This document shows positions 1 to 6,116 of a stretch of DNA of 7,577 nt, piece after piece. The stretch's first letter is position 1, and every line of letters starts with the position of its first letter. The stretch comes from Methylotenera sp. UBA6020. Lineage in GTDB: Bacteria > Pseudomonadota > Gammaproteobacteria > Burkholderiales > Methylophilaceae. Made by a program: the position numbers and the translations under genes. The stretch spans positions 1-7,577 of the forward strand of contig DIZU01000030.1 in assembly GCA_002429455.1 (NCBI GenBank), in the 5' to 3' direction. The notes below the pieces were generated by a model. It was not told where the DNA came from, did no database searches, and saw only the letters and a program-made list of their open reading frames with translations.

Positions 1-191
1 CTGGCAGTGACTATGCTCACGGCGGAAGGGGAATTGCTGAGCTGCTGGGCAATTTTAGAAGCAGTTACAACCTCTTTTGCAAGAAGCTCTTCGAGGGGAA
101 TATCTGTCAGGTTTTGATTGCTTTCAGCCAATGCCACAGAGGTGAAAATGCAGAGACATACCGCAGAAATATGTGCAGAATTTTTATCCAT
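1..191 (-). CDS. TonB-dependent outer-membrane receptor, N-terminal part only (truncated by window edge)
   Basis: The minus strand reads an open frame from an ATG at 191 to the left edge without a stop (63 codons visible). The first ~22 residues look like a Sec signal peptide: a short polar start with one Lys, a hydrophobic core around ISAVCLCIFTSVALA, and an ALA|E cleavage site. The mature start then reads LTDIPLEELLAKEVVTASK followed by a segment with QQLSNSPSAVSIVTA. This is the typical beginning of the plug domain in TonB-dependent receptors, which import siderophores, metals or other ligands across the outer membrane using TonB energy. The substrate cannot be told from this fragment. An in-frame ATG at 251 would add 20 residues with several Lys/Arg. 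Neither start has a good ribosome binding site (AAAGAAA precedes the longer one), so the start is uncertain. A terminator at 421-454 separates it from prc, so it is probably its own transcript. Confidence 0.82.
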   Translation of the reverse strand, partial: MDKNSAHISAVCLCIFTSVALAESNQNLTDIPLEELLAKEVVTASKIAQQLSNSPSAVSIVTA

Positions 192-420
192 GATACGGAT
201 AAGAATTGAAGATAAGGCTCTATTTTTGCATCTATTGGCGTGCGATTTCATGATTGATAGTTTCTTTTTTATTGCACGGCTGATAGGTATAACGGCAATA
301 TAAATTAAAACTAAAATAGTCCGGCTCAAATAAAAGAGCTTGTTTGTAAGGCGGTTGAATTCAAGTGCGCGATGTTGTCGATTGCACAACAATTAGGAGT
401 AACTGGGAAAGGGGCTGTCA
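192..420. other. Non-coding upstream region of the TonB-dependent receptor gene
   Basis: With 421-523 this makes a 332-base stretch without a convincing gene. It should hold the promoter of the leftward receptor gene. It is AT-rich around 290-320. A -10-like TATATT can be read on the minus strand at 297-302, but no -35 box sits at a proper distance, so I do not call a promoter. A 6-bp inverted repeat TGTTGT-N7-ACAACA lies at 373-391. I see no Fur box of good quality, and no tRNA or small-RNA signature. The remaining bases between the terminator and the prc stop (455-523) are the prc 3' untranslated region. Confidence 0.5.
373..391. repeat. Short inverted repeat TGTTGT-N7-ACAACA
   Basis: The bases at 373-378 (TGTTGT) are perfectly complementary to those at 386-391 (ACAACA), with a 7-base spacer. 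It lies 120-200 bp upstream of the receptor start and just beyond the prc terminator. A size and spacing like this suits a dimeric regulator's operator, but a 6-bp repeat can occur by chance. Function is unknown. Confidence 0.3.
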
Positions 421-454
421 TAAAAAAAAGATGCCCACTATTTTAGCGGGCACC
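421..454 (-). terminator. Rho-independent terminator downstream of prc
   Basis: On the minus strand a hairpin with arms TGCCCGCT and AGTGGGCA (445-452 with 432-439) closes a 5-base loop, with a single mismatch in the stem. It is followed immediately by ATC and then eight U residues (plus-strand A run at 422-429). The U tract on the left side shows that it stops leftward transcription. It lies about 70 bases after the prc stop codon, so it ends the prc transcript and insulates the receptor gene downstream. Confidence 0.85.
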
Positions 455-523
455 TAATCTTGACGAGATTTATGACGTATTGCTAAAAGGTATTGGGCGA
501 TGACTTATATTTAAATAATAGCA

Positions 524-2671
524 TTAGTGCAATTCCGTTTTTGGCAAAACGCTGGCTGCCAGCTTAGCATCGGTCTTGAGAAGGCTCGCCTCATCGCTCA
601 GTATGTGTGCGGATTCATCCAGCAAGATGTCTTTGGAATTTTTCCTGACGTTTTCCATTGCCAGTTCGCTGTCAAGATTACGTTCGTTTGACTGCAGCCC
701 ATCGTCTTGCAATGCATCATTTTTTGATGAATTTAACTCTTTGCCAGCATCGCTGGTTTTTTCACGTGATGATAAACGCACCTCTTGCATTTCTCTTTCT
801 TTGCGACGCTCAACCTCACTGAGTGAAATGAGGTTTTTCTTACGTTGGATATTGAGCTCAGCAACATCTTCCATTAAGTATTGGAAATCCTTGTCTTTGC
901 CTATGCGGGCATCATGGCTCACTGTAAGCATTGGTACAAGGGCCTTTAAATCGCCAGCTGGAGTAAATTTGGCTGCCTTGATTTTCGTCCAAGGCAGCGC
1001 GTTATCGTAGCTGGATTCGCCAAAATTTGCGGCGTCAGTTGCTGATGGCAAGCTGATATCCGGCGTAACGCCACGCAACTGCGTAGTACCGCCATTAATA
1101 CGGAAAAACTGGGCAACTGTCATCTTGATTTCACCAAATTTTGGCTGATCGTTCTTCACAAGCTGATCCAGATCCACGACAGATTGCACGGTTCCTTTGC
1201 CGAAGCTCTGTTCACCAATGATAATGCCACGGCCATAGTCTTGTATCGCAGCCGCAAAAATCTCAGAAGCGGATGCCGAACCCCGATTGATGAGTATGCC
1301 TAACGAGCCATTCCAAACAACACCAGCGTTAGTATCGCTATCTACTTTAATGTCACCTTGAACGTCACGCTCTTGCAGTACTGGACCTTTGTCTATGAAC
1401 AAGCCTGTCAGCTCAATTGCTTCATCCAGGGAGCCCCCGCCATTATCACGCAGATCAACCAATACGCTGTCCACTTGGTCTTTTTTGAGTTCTTCCAGCA
1501 GGCCGGTTACATCTCGCGTAGCACTTTTGAAGTTCTTATCGCCTTTTTGGTGGGCACTGAAATCCTGATAGAAAACAGGTAAAGTAATCACACCGATCTT
1601 TCGAGTAGCATTACCGTCTTTCACTTCAATAATGGATTTTTTAGCGGCCTGTTGCTCTAAGCTGATCTTTTTGCGTGTGAGTGCAATGAGTTTATGTTTG
1701 CCATCCGCACCAGCTTCTGCGGGTAAAACATCTAGCACCACTATTGAGTCTTCTGCACCACGTATCAGAGCAACTGTATCGTCAATCCGCCAGCCCATGA
1801 CTTCTGTGGTGGGACCATTCTGCCCTTGTCCTACCCCCACAATACGATCACCGACTTTGAGTTTCCCCGAAAGCGCAGCTGGACCGCCAGTAACCAACTC
1901 TCTAATGGTTGTGTATTCATCTTTATCTTGTAGTACAGCACCAATGCCAACCAGCGACAACTTCATCGAAATATCAAAATCCTCTGACGCACGTATCCCA
2001 AAGTAATTGGTATGCGGATCTACCGTCATCGTATAGGCATTCATAAAGCCTTGAAATACATCATCATTCTTGATCTTGGCGAAGCTAACCAAAGAGTTAG
2101 CGTAGCGTTTATCTAGTGTATCAACGATACTTTCATCATCTTTTCCTGCCAGCTTGAGGCGTAGCCAGTCATTTTTAACGCGCTTACGCCACAGGTCATT
2201 GATCTCGTCTTGAGACTTTGCCCATGGGGATTTTTCACGCGTGTATTGATAACTTTCATCCTTCCCGAAATCAAAGCCTTTTTTAAGCAATGAGCGCGCA
2301 TAGGCTGTGCGCTCTACAACGCGCTGCTGATATAGGTGAAAAATAGCAAAAGGAATAGTCAGGTCTTCATTAAGAATGGCATCATCAAGCTTGGTTCTAG
2401 CATTGGCCAACTGATCAATATCAGCTTGCAAGAAAAATATTCTTTGGCCATCTAAAGATTTCAGATAATTATCAAATATTTTAGAAGAGCTTATATCATC
2501 AAGCTTTACTGGTTTATAGTGATAGCGAGTCAGCACCTCCGCGGAGATATGCGCCGCTTGAGATTGCTCCTGTAACGGTTTAAGTGTCGGCATTTCTAGT
2601 GCTGTATTGAATGGAGCGGCCTGTGTTGCTGTAGCAAATGCAAACAAAATCCATAACAGTTTATTATTCAT
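524..2671 (-). CDS. prc: Carboxy-terminal processing (tail-specific) protease Prc/Tsp, family S41A
   Basis: This is a complete 715-residue protein (E. coli Prc is 682). It starts with a Sec signal peptide, MNNKLLWILFAFATATQA, probably cleaved after residue 18, so it acts in the periplasm. Residues ~30-230 match the helical N-terminal domain, including VDPHTNYF at 217-224. Residues ~235-325 form the PDZ domain that binds the C-terminal tail of substrates (GIGAVLQ, GGPAALSGKLKVGDRI). Residues ~355-545 are the S41 catalytic core, with DLRDNGGGSLDEA at 406-418, SASASE at 465-470 and FGKGTVQ at 490-496. By alignment to E. coli, the catalytic dyad is Ser467 and Lys492, and Asp478 occupies the third conserved position. 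The C-terminal region is charged and keeps the DDGLQ/ERNLDSE stretch usual in the family. In E. coli, Prc degrades ssrA-like tailed and misfolded envelope proteins, processes FtsI, and controls the hydrolase MepS together with NlpI. The ATG has an AAGGA site at 2678-2682, six bases away. It probably has its own promoter. Confidence 0.96.
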   Translation of the reverse strand: MNNKLLWILFAFATATQAAPFNTALEMPTLKPLQEQSQAAHISAEVLTRYHYKPVKLDDISSSKIFDNYLKSLDGQRIFFLQADIDQLANARTKLDDAILNEDLTIPFAIFHLYQQRVVERTAYARSLLKKGFDFGKDESYQYTREKSPWAKSQDEINDLWRKRVKNDWLRLKLAGKDDESIVDTLDKRYANSLVSFAKIKNDDVFQGFMNAYTMTVDPHTNYFGIRASEDFDISMKLSLVGIGAVLQDKDEYTTIRELVTGGPAALSGKLKVGDRIVGVGQGQNGPTTEVMGWRIDDTVALIRGAEDSIVVLDVLPAEAGADGKHKLIALTRKKISLEQQAAKKSIIEVKDGNATRKIGVITLPVFYQDFSAHQKGDKNFKSATRDVTGLLEELKKDQVDSVLVDLRDNGGGSLDEAIELTGLFIDKGPVLQERDVQGDIKVDSDTNAGVVWNGSLGILINRGSASASEIFAAAIQDYGRGIIIGEQSFGKGTVQSVVDLDQLVKNDQPKFGEIKMTVAQFFRINGGTTQLRGVTPDISLPSATDAANFGESSYDNALPWTKIKAAKFTPAGDLKALVPMLTVSHDARIGKDKDFQYLMEDVAELNIQRKKNLISLSEVERRKEREMQEVRLSSREKTSDAGKELNSSKNDALQDDGLQSNERNLDSELAMENVRKNSKDILLDESAHILSDEASLLKTDAKLAASVLPKTELH

Positions 2672-2724
2672 TCATATTCCTTAACATCACCTTAAAAATA
2701 TAGGCCATAGCCAAATACAACATC

Positions 2725-2755
2725 GCACGGCAACGCGCTTAAACTTTAACCGTGC
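2725..2755. repeat. Hairpin in the prc upstream leader
   Basis: GCACGG at 2725-2730 pairs perfectly with CCGTGC at 2750-2755. The 19-base loop contains the 11-bp palindrome TTAAA-C-TTTAA (2739-2749). It lies 54-84 bases upstream of the prc start. If transcription starts after the -10-like box at 2773-2778, it would be part of the prc 5' untranslated RNA. It could act as a leader structure or as a DNA operator. No U run follows it, so it is not a terminator. Confidence 0.4.
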
Positions 2756-2772
2756 CAATTTACGACATATTG

Positions 2773-2778
2773 ATTATA
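2773..2778 (-). promoter_or_regulatory. Possible -10 box of a prc promoter
   Basis: On the minus strand the sequence is a perfect TATAAT, roughly 100 bases upstream of the prc ATG. No good -35 box is seen 16-18 bases further upstream, so the call rests on the -10 match and its position in the intergenic gap only. Confidence 0.28.
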
Positions 2779-2790
2779 AAACAGTTCTAT

Positions 2791-2822
2791 GCGGTGTTAT
2801 GAAGCGCATCACCATAAACCGC
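2791..2822. repeat. Inverted repeat between the MFS gene and prc, possible weak terminator
   Basis: On the minus strand GCGGTTTATG (2822-2813) pairs with CATAACACCGC (2801-2791), giving ten base pairs with one bulged base and an 11-base loop. It begins about 40 bases after the exporter stop codon. A short T-rich stretch, TGTTTTAT, follows on the leftward strand after a gap of about seven bases. It may slow or stop transcription coming from the exporter, but the U tract is too far away and too short for a confident terminator. Confidence 0.35.
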
Positions 2823-2860
2823 CATTTGTTAAAAATCAGCAAATAACCATATCATTGTAA

Positions 2861-4105
2861 CTAGAAGGTTTTTTGACTCGCAACTGGCTGACGAAGGACT
2901 TGCTGTGCCAACGCCCTTAAATCCGGCATGATTTTCATCAAAATATAGCCATAAGCTACGGACAAAACCCCGGCAATGATAAATACCGGTTTTACGCTAC
3001 CAAGATGGTGAGCAAGGCTACCGTAAACCAAGCTACCCACAGGCAGCATGCCGATGAATGACATCGTATAAAGCGCCATCACCCGACCGCGCAGATGTTC
3101 TGGAACCAGCGACTGCAACAGGATATTGCAGGAGGTTACGATCATGATAAAAGTTCCGCCAGAGACGAATAGTAGCGGCAATGCCAACGTCAGCAAGGCA
3201 TTGTAGGCAAAAGCCGCTGAAGCGACTCCCCCTATCAGGCAGGCCAATATGATGCGGTTACCAAGACCAACCAACGATTTTCTGTTAGCAAGATAGAGTG
3301 ACGCCGCAAGCGCTCCGCTACCGGAAGCGCCCAGCAATATGCCAAGAAGATCAGGTCCGCCATGGAAAATATCCTTGGCATACACCGGCATGAAAGTCAT
3401 GAATGGCGAGACGCAAATGCTGGTGACTGCCACGGTAGCTACCAGCCAGCGTGCCGGAGCGAACTGACGCAGGTATGCCACGGCCTCCATCAGTGAGCCG
3501 GCGGCTCGGGTTCTGATTGGTTTTCTCGCATGAATGGCGAGCAGCGTGTAAATGGCGGCAACATAGGAAACCGCATTAATGGCAAAACATGTCGGTTCGT
3601 TGAAAACCGCCAGAGTTAATCCGGCTACGGCTGGTCCAAGTAGGCGCGCTGAATTGAAGGTCAGAGAATTAAGTGCAATCGCATTGGATAGTAAGCTACG
3701 GTCATGGATGATTTCAGTGATAAAAGCTTGCCTGGACGGCATCTCGATTGCACCAGACAAACCTAGCACAACTGAAGCTGTGATTAGTATCCATGGACTG
3801 AAACCTTGCTGCCAGGCAATCACCGACAGAGATATTGCGACCATCATCTCGACCACCTGCGTCCACAGCAGAATATTGCGCTTGCTGTAACGATCGGCCA
3901 GAAGCCCACCGAATGGCGTGGCGATTAACATGGGAATCTGACCGGAAAATGCAACCAACCCAAGAATGAACGCAGAGCCAGTGATGCGGTAAGCGATCCA
4001 GGACAGCGCTACCTGCTGGACCCAGGTGCCGATCAGTGAGACTATTTGCCCAAAAAAGTAATAGCGGAAATCCCGCCCTGCTAGCGCACGAAAAGTGCTT
4101 TTCAA
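2861..4105 (-). CDS. Major facilitator superfamily exporter (MFS_3 / EntS-like)
   Basis: The 414-residue protein is strongly hydrophobic throughout and has the length of a 12-helix MFS transporter of the inner membrane. The opening FRYYFFGQIVSLIGTWVQ (13-30) is typical of the MFS_3 group, whose best-known member is the enterobactin exporter EntS. MFS motif A appears as GGLLADRYSKR at 66-76 in the loop between helices 2 and 3. EMPSRQAFITEII (121-133) and LVPEHLRGRVMALY (333-346) are further group signatures. It is expected to export a small molecule by proton antiport; the substrate is unknown. The start codon is TTG: an in-frame TGA at 4112-4114 lies just upstream, and no ATG occurs before the first helix. 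The ribosome site is weak (GAGTG). The gene follows the aldehyde reductase by 40 bases on the same strand, so the two may form an operon. By eye parts of this gene are richer in GC than prc. Confidence 0.9.
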   Translation of the reverse strand: MKSTFRALAGRDFRYYFFGQIVSLIGTWVQQVALSWIAYRITGSAFILGLVAFSGQIPMLIATPFGGLLADRYSKRNILLWTQVVEMMVAISLSVIAWQQGFSPWILITASVVLGLSGAIEMPSRQAFITEIIHDRSLLSNAIALNSLTFNSARLLGPAVAGLTLAVFNEPTCFAINAVSYVAAIYTLLAIHARKPIRTRAAGSLMEAVAYLRQFAPARWLVATVAVTSICVSPFMTFMPVYAKDIFHGGPDLLGILLGASGSGALAASLYLANRKSLVGLGNRIILACLIGGVASAAFAYNALLTLALPLLFVSGGTFIMIVTSCNILLQSLVPEHLRGRVMALYTMSFIGMLPVGSLVYGSLAHHLGSVKPVFIIAGVLSVAYGYILMKIMPDLRALAQQVLRQPVASQKTF

Positions 4106-4145
4106 AATATGTCACTCATACTCATGATGCTCACTATAAAATACT

Positions 4146-5195
4146 TTATGCTTTCAGCGTTGCCATGTCGATGACAAAACGATATTTCACATCACCTTTC
4201 AGCATGCGCTCATAAGCCTGATTAACATCCTGAATCGGGATAATTTCTATATCAGACGTAATATTGTGCTCAGCACAAAAATCCAACATTTCTTGGGTTT
4301 CTTTGATGCCGCCGATCAATGAGCCGGCAATCTGCCTACGTTTAAATATCAGGTTGAATATACTAGGCGATGGGTGAGGAAGTGCCGGAACTCCATTCAG
4401 ACACATGGTACCGTCACGTTTTAATAATTCAGTAAACACATCAAGATTATGTGCTGCGGCCACAGTATTCAGAATGAAATCAAAGCTCTTTAGATGCCTT
4501 TTCATTTCATCTGGATTTTTTGAGATGACAACCTCGTCCGCCCCCAGCCGTTTAGCATCGGTCACCTTATCTGGCGAAGTCGTAAACAACACCACATGCG
4601 CACCCATCGCATGAGCTAATTTCACCGCCATATGGCCCAGACCGCCCAAGCCGACAACACCAACTTTGCTGCCAGGGCCAACTTTCCAATGTCTTAATGG
4701 TGAGTAAGTGGTGATGCCTGCACATAACAAAGGGGCTACTGCTGCTAAATCCAACTTATCTGAAATATGTAATACAAAATGTTCGTCAACGACGATCTGG
4801 TTGGAATAACCACCATAAGTCATTTTACCGGTATGCTTGTCTGGGCTATTGTAGGTAAAAACCTCATGGTCGCAATATTGTTCCAAGTCATCAGCACAAT
4901 CCGGACAAACACGGCATGAATCGACCAAACAACCTACGCCAGCTAAATCACCCACCTTAAATTCAGACACATCCGTGCCCACGCCTATCACGCGTCCAAC
5001 AATCTCATGCCCTGGTACCACCGGGTAAGTCGCGTTTTGCCACTCATTACGCGCCGTATGCAAGTCTGAGTGACAGACACCGCAAAATAGAATCTCGATC
5101 TGTATATCTTTAACACCCAATTCACGCCGCTCAAAATTAAAAGGTACCAGTGCCTCCTCGGCAGAATGTGCTGCATAGCCAATGACTTTACTCAT
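4146..5195 (-). CDS. yahK: Zinc-dependent alcohol dehydrogenase / NADPH aldehyde reductase, YahK-like
   Basis: The 349-residue protein has the same length as E. coli YahK and, from memory of that sequence, aligns along its whole length (shared stretches include LLCAGITTYSPLRHW at 156-170 and FDFILNTVAA at 238-247). It belongs to the cinnamyl-alcohol-dehydrogenase branch of the medium-chain reductases. Catalytic zinc ligands are Cys41 (GVCHSD), His63 and Glu64 (PGHE), and Cys158. Structural zinc is held by Cys94, Cys97, Cys100 and Cys108. The Rossmann motif is GLGGLG at 182-187. After the second strand the sequence TTS (205-207) has no acidic residue, which predicts NADPH rather than NADH, as in YahK. 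It should reduce a broad range of aldehydes to alcohols in the cytoplasm. The ATG has a strong AGGAGA site at 5201-5206. It is probably the first gene of a unit with the MFS exporter. Confidence 0.93.
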   Translation of the reverse strand: MSKVIGYAAHSAEEALVPFNFERRELGVKDIQIEILFCGVCHSDLHTARNEWQNATYPVVPGHEIVGRVIGVGTDVSEFKVGDLAGVGCLVDSCRVCPDCADDLEQYCDHEVFTYNSPDKHTGKMTYGGYSNQIVVDEHFVLHISDKLDLAAVAPLLCAGITTYSPLRHWKVGPGSKVGVVGLGGLGHMAVKLAHAMGAHVVLFTTSPDKVTDAKRLGADEVVISKNPDEMKRHLKSFDFILNTVAAAHNLDVFTELLKRDGTMCLNGVPALPHPSPSIFNLIFKRRQIAGSLIGGIKETQEMLDFCAEHNITSDIEIIPIQDVNQAYERMLKGDVKYRFVIDMATLKA

Positions 5196-5228
5196 ATACG
5201 TCTCCTGATGATTGTTTAAAAGTGATCA

Positions 5229-5260
5229 ATTGTTGCTAGAAGTTGGGGGTTTACAACAAT
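5229..5260. repeat. Inverted repeat ATTGTTG-N18-CAACAAT upstream of the aldehyde reductase
   Basis: A perfect 7-bp inverted repeat (5229-5235 with 5254-5260) sits 34-65 bases upstream of the reductase ATG. It could be a transcript hairpin or two half-sites for a regulator. The spacer carries a run of five G (five C on the coding strand). There is no U tract to make it a terminator. Confidence 0.35.
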
Positions 5261-5321
5261 CAAAAAAATGCTTGAAATAACTTTTTATCTGTAAAGATTT
5301 TATAACTTATTCCGTCTTTTT

Positions 5322-5359
5322 ATTCGCCCGCATAGACATTTGAATTAATTCAGGCGAAT
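5322..5359. repeat. Nested inverted repeats in the gap between the DUF3617 gene and the aldehyde reductase
   Basis: The outer arms ATTCGCC (5322-5328) and GGCGAAT (5353-5359) are perfectly complementary. Between them, abutting the right arm, is a perfect 12-bp palindrome TGAATTAATTCA (5341-5352). The site lies about 130-160 bases upstream of the reductase start and about 55 bases after the DUF3617 stop. On the minus strand the bases that follow are AAAAAG, not a U run, so it does not read as a leftward intrinsic terminator. An operator or a regulatory RNA hairpin is more likely. Confidence 0.42.
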
Positions 5360-5414
5360 CAATATCTTTATTAAATATGCTAAATGAAAATCCGCCCTTC
5401 TCGATGAAACACTA

Positions 5415-5942
5415 TCATTGTGGTGGCTTCGTTGTTCCACAGCTTGAACTAATCCATCTGCCGCTGACATCAGCTTGCTCATTGACAGAAACGCCTTGTG
5501 CAACGCCTTCGAATTCAGTGCGTCCGGAGAAGCCCTCCCGACTCGTCAGCGTCCCTTCTGCCGTTCCATTTCCCTTCAGTTGGGCGCTGGCACAAACATA
5601 ATCCAATCTGTATGTGTTCCCGTTACGGGTGGCGTTTTTAGCTGAACATCCCAATTGATTTTGATAGAAACCAGGAAGGTTTTTTTGATCCGCCATTTCC
5701 TGCGTAATGCAAGTATTGGACGTTGCTGCGCCATTCTGAATAGGTGGGATGTCAAATCCGTTCTGTTTAGCCAAGTCCATCAAATTTTGCATTTGATCCG
5801 GCGGAATCTGTGGCACCAGACGCAACAGGCCTGACGTTGTAGTAATTTCCCATAATCCTGGCCGCATGTTGATTTCAGCTGCGTTTGCAATTGACACCAA
5901 CAAGGCGGATACGAAAGCAAGGGCAAGAAGTGGTTTATGCAT
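5415..5942 (-). CDS. Exported DUF3617 family protein of unknown function
   Basis: This 175-residue protein starts with a clear signal peptide: Lys3, hydrophobic LLALAFVSALLVSIANA, cleavage after residue 21 or 22. It is therefore expected in the periplasm. The mature part opens with the family mark RPGLWEITTT (27-36), followed by a linker rich in Pro, Gln and Met with PPDQMQNLMDLAKQNGFDIPP (47-67). It then has the spaced cysteines usual for DUF3617: Cys78 (NTCITQEM), Cys99 (LGCSAKN), Cys117 (DYVCASA) and Cys168 (SSCG). The four cysteines probably form two disulfides. The core after residue 105 alternates short beta-type segments. No biochemical role is established for the family, and I do not assign one. 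The ATG has an AGGAGA site at 5947-5952. It shares the strand with the polymerase gene upstream, but the 174-base gap argues for separate expression. Confidence 0.88.
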   Translation of the reverse strand: MHKPLLALAFVSALLVSIANAAEINMRPGLWEITTTSGLLRLVPQIPPDQMQNLMDLAKQNGFDIPPIQNGAATSNTCITQEMADQKNLPGFYQNQLGCSAKNATRNGNTYRLDYVCASAQLKGNGTAEGTLTSREGFSGRTEFEGVAQGVSVNEQADVSGRWISSSCGTTKPPQ

Positions 5943-6116
5943 TAAATCTCCTGATGGCTATTGATGCCACACAGCTTTCAGAGAGCGTGTCACCGAGTAA
6001 GTTCAGAATATTGCTGGGTCAGCATTACAACTTGTATTCCCCGTGGGAGCTTAGAGAACGCAGACGACACGGTGAGCACCGCCTGTGCGGCCGATCTTCG
6101 ACATGCACTACAAAAA
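5943..6116. other. Intergenic gap between the Y-family polymerase and the DUF3617 gene
   Basis: These 174 bases contain no supported gene. Two small perfect hairpins can be read: TGCTG-GGT-CAGCA at 6012-6024, and the near-palindrome CGGTG-AG-CACCG at 6070-6081. Neither is followed by a U run on the minus strand, so no intrinsic terminator for the polymerase gene can be named. The stretch must hold the DUF3617 ribosome site and probably its promoter, but no box pair stands out. Confidence 0.45.

Noticed and set aside
192..300. Possible Fur box before the TonB-dependent receptor, suggested by GATA-rich sequence near 191-215
   Set aside because: The GATA repeats are on one strand only and do not form the GATAAT-type inverted hexamers of a Fur site.
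590..760. The charged C-terminal tail of Prc as an unusual extension
   Set aside because: The DDGLQ / ERNLDSE region is a usual part of proteobacterial Prc proteins; the difference in length from E. coli (715 against 682) is small.
576..1010. A 144-codon plus-strand frame
   Set aside because: It lies fully antisense to the conserved C-terminal region of prc and has low-complexity Ser/Leu-rich composition.
3714..4115. A 133-codon minus-strand frame beginning with ATG ten bases upstream of the exporter's TTG
   Set aside because: It runs out of frame inside the exporter gene, and its product is not membrane-like and matches nothing. The TTG frame gives a coherent MFS protein from its first helix.
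6070..6081. CGGTGAGCACCG as a terminator of the polymerase gene
   Set aside because: The loop would be only two bases (four if one pair opens), and no U run follows on the leftward strand.
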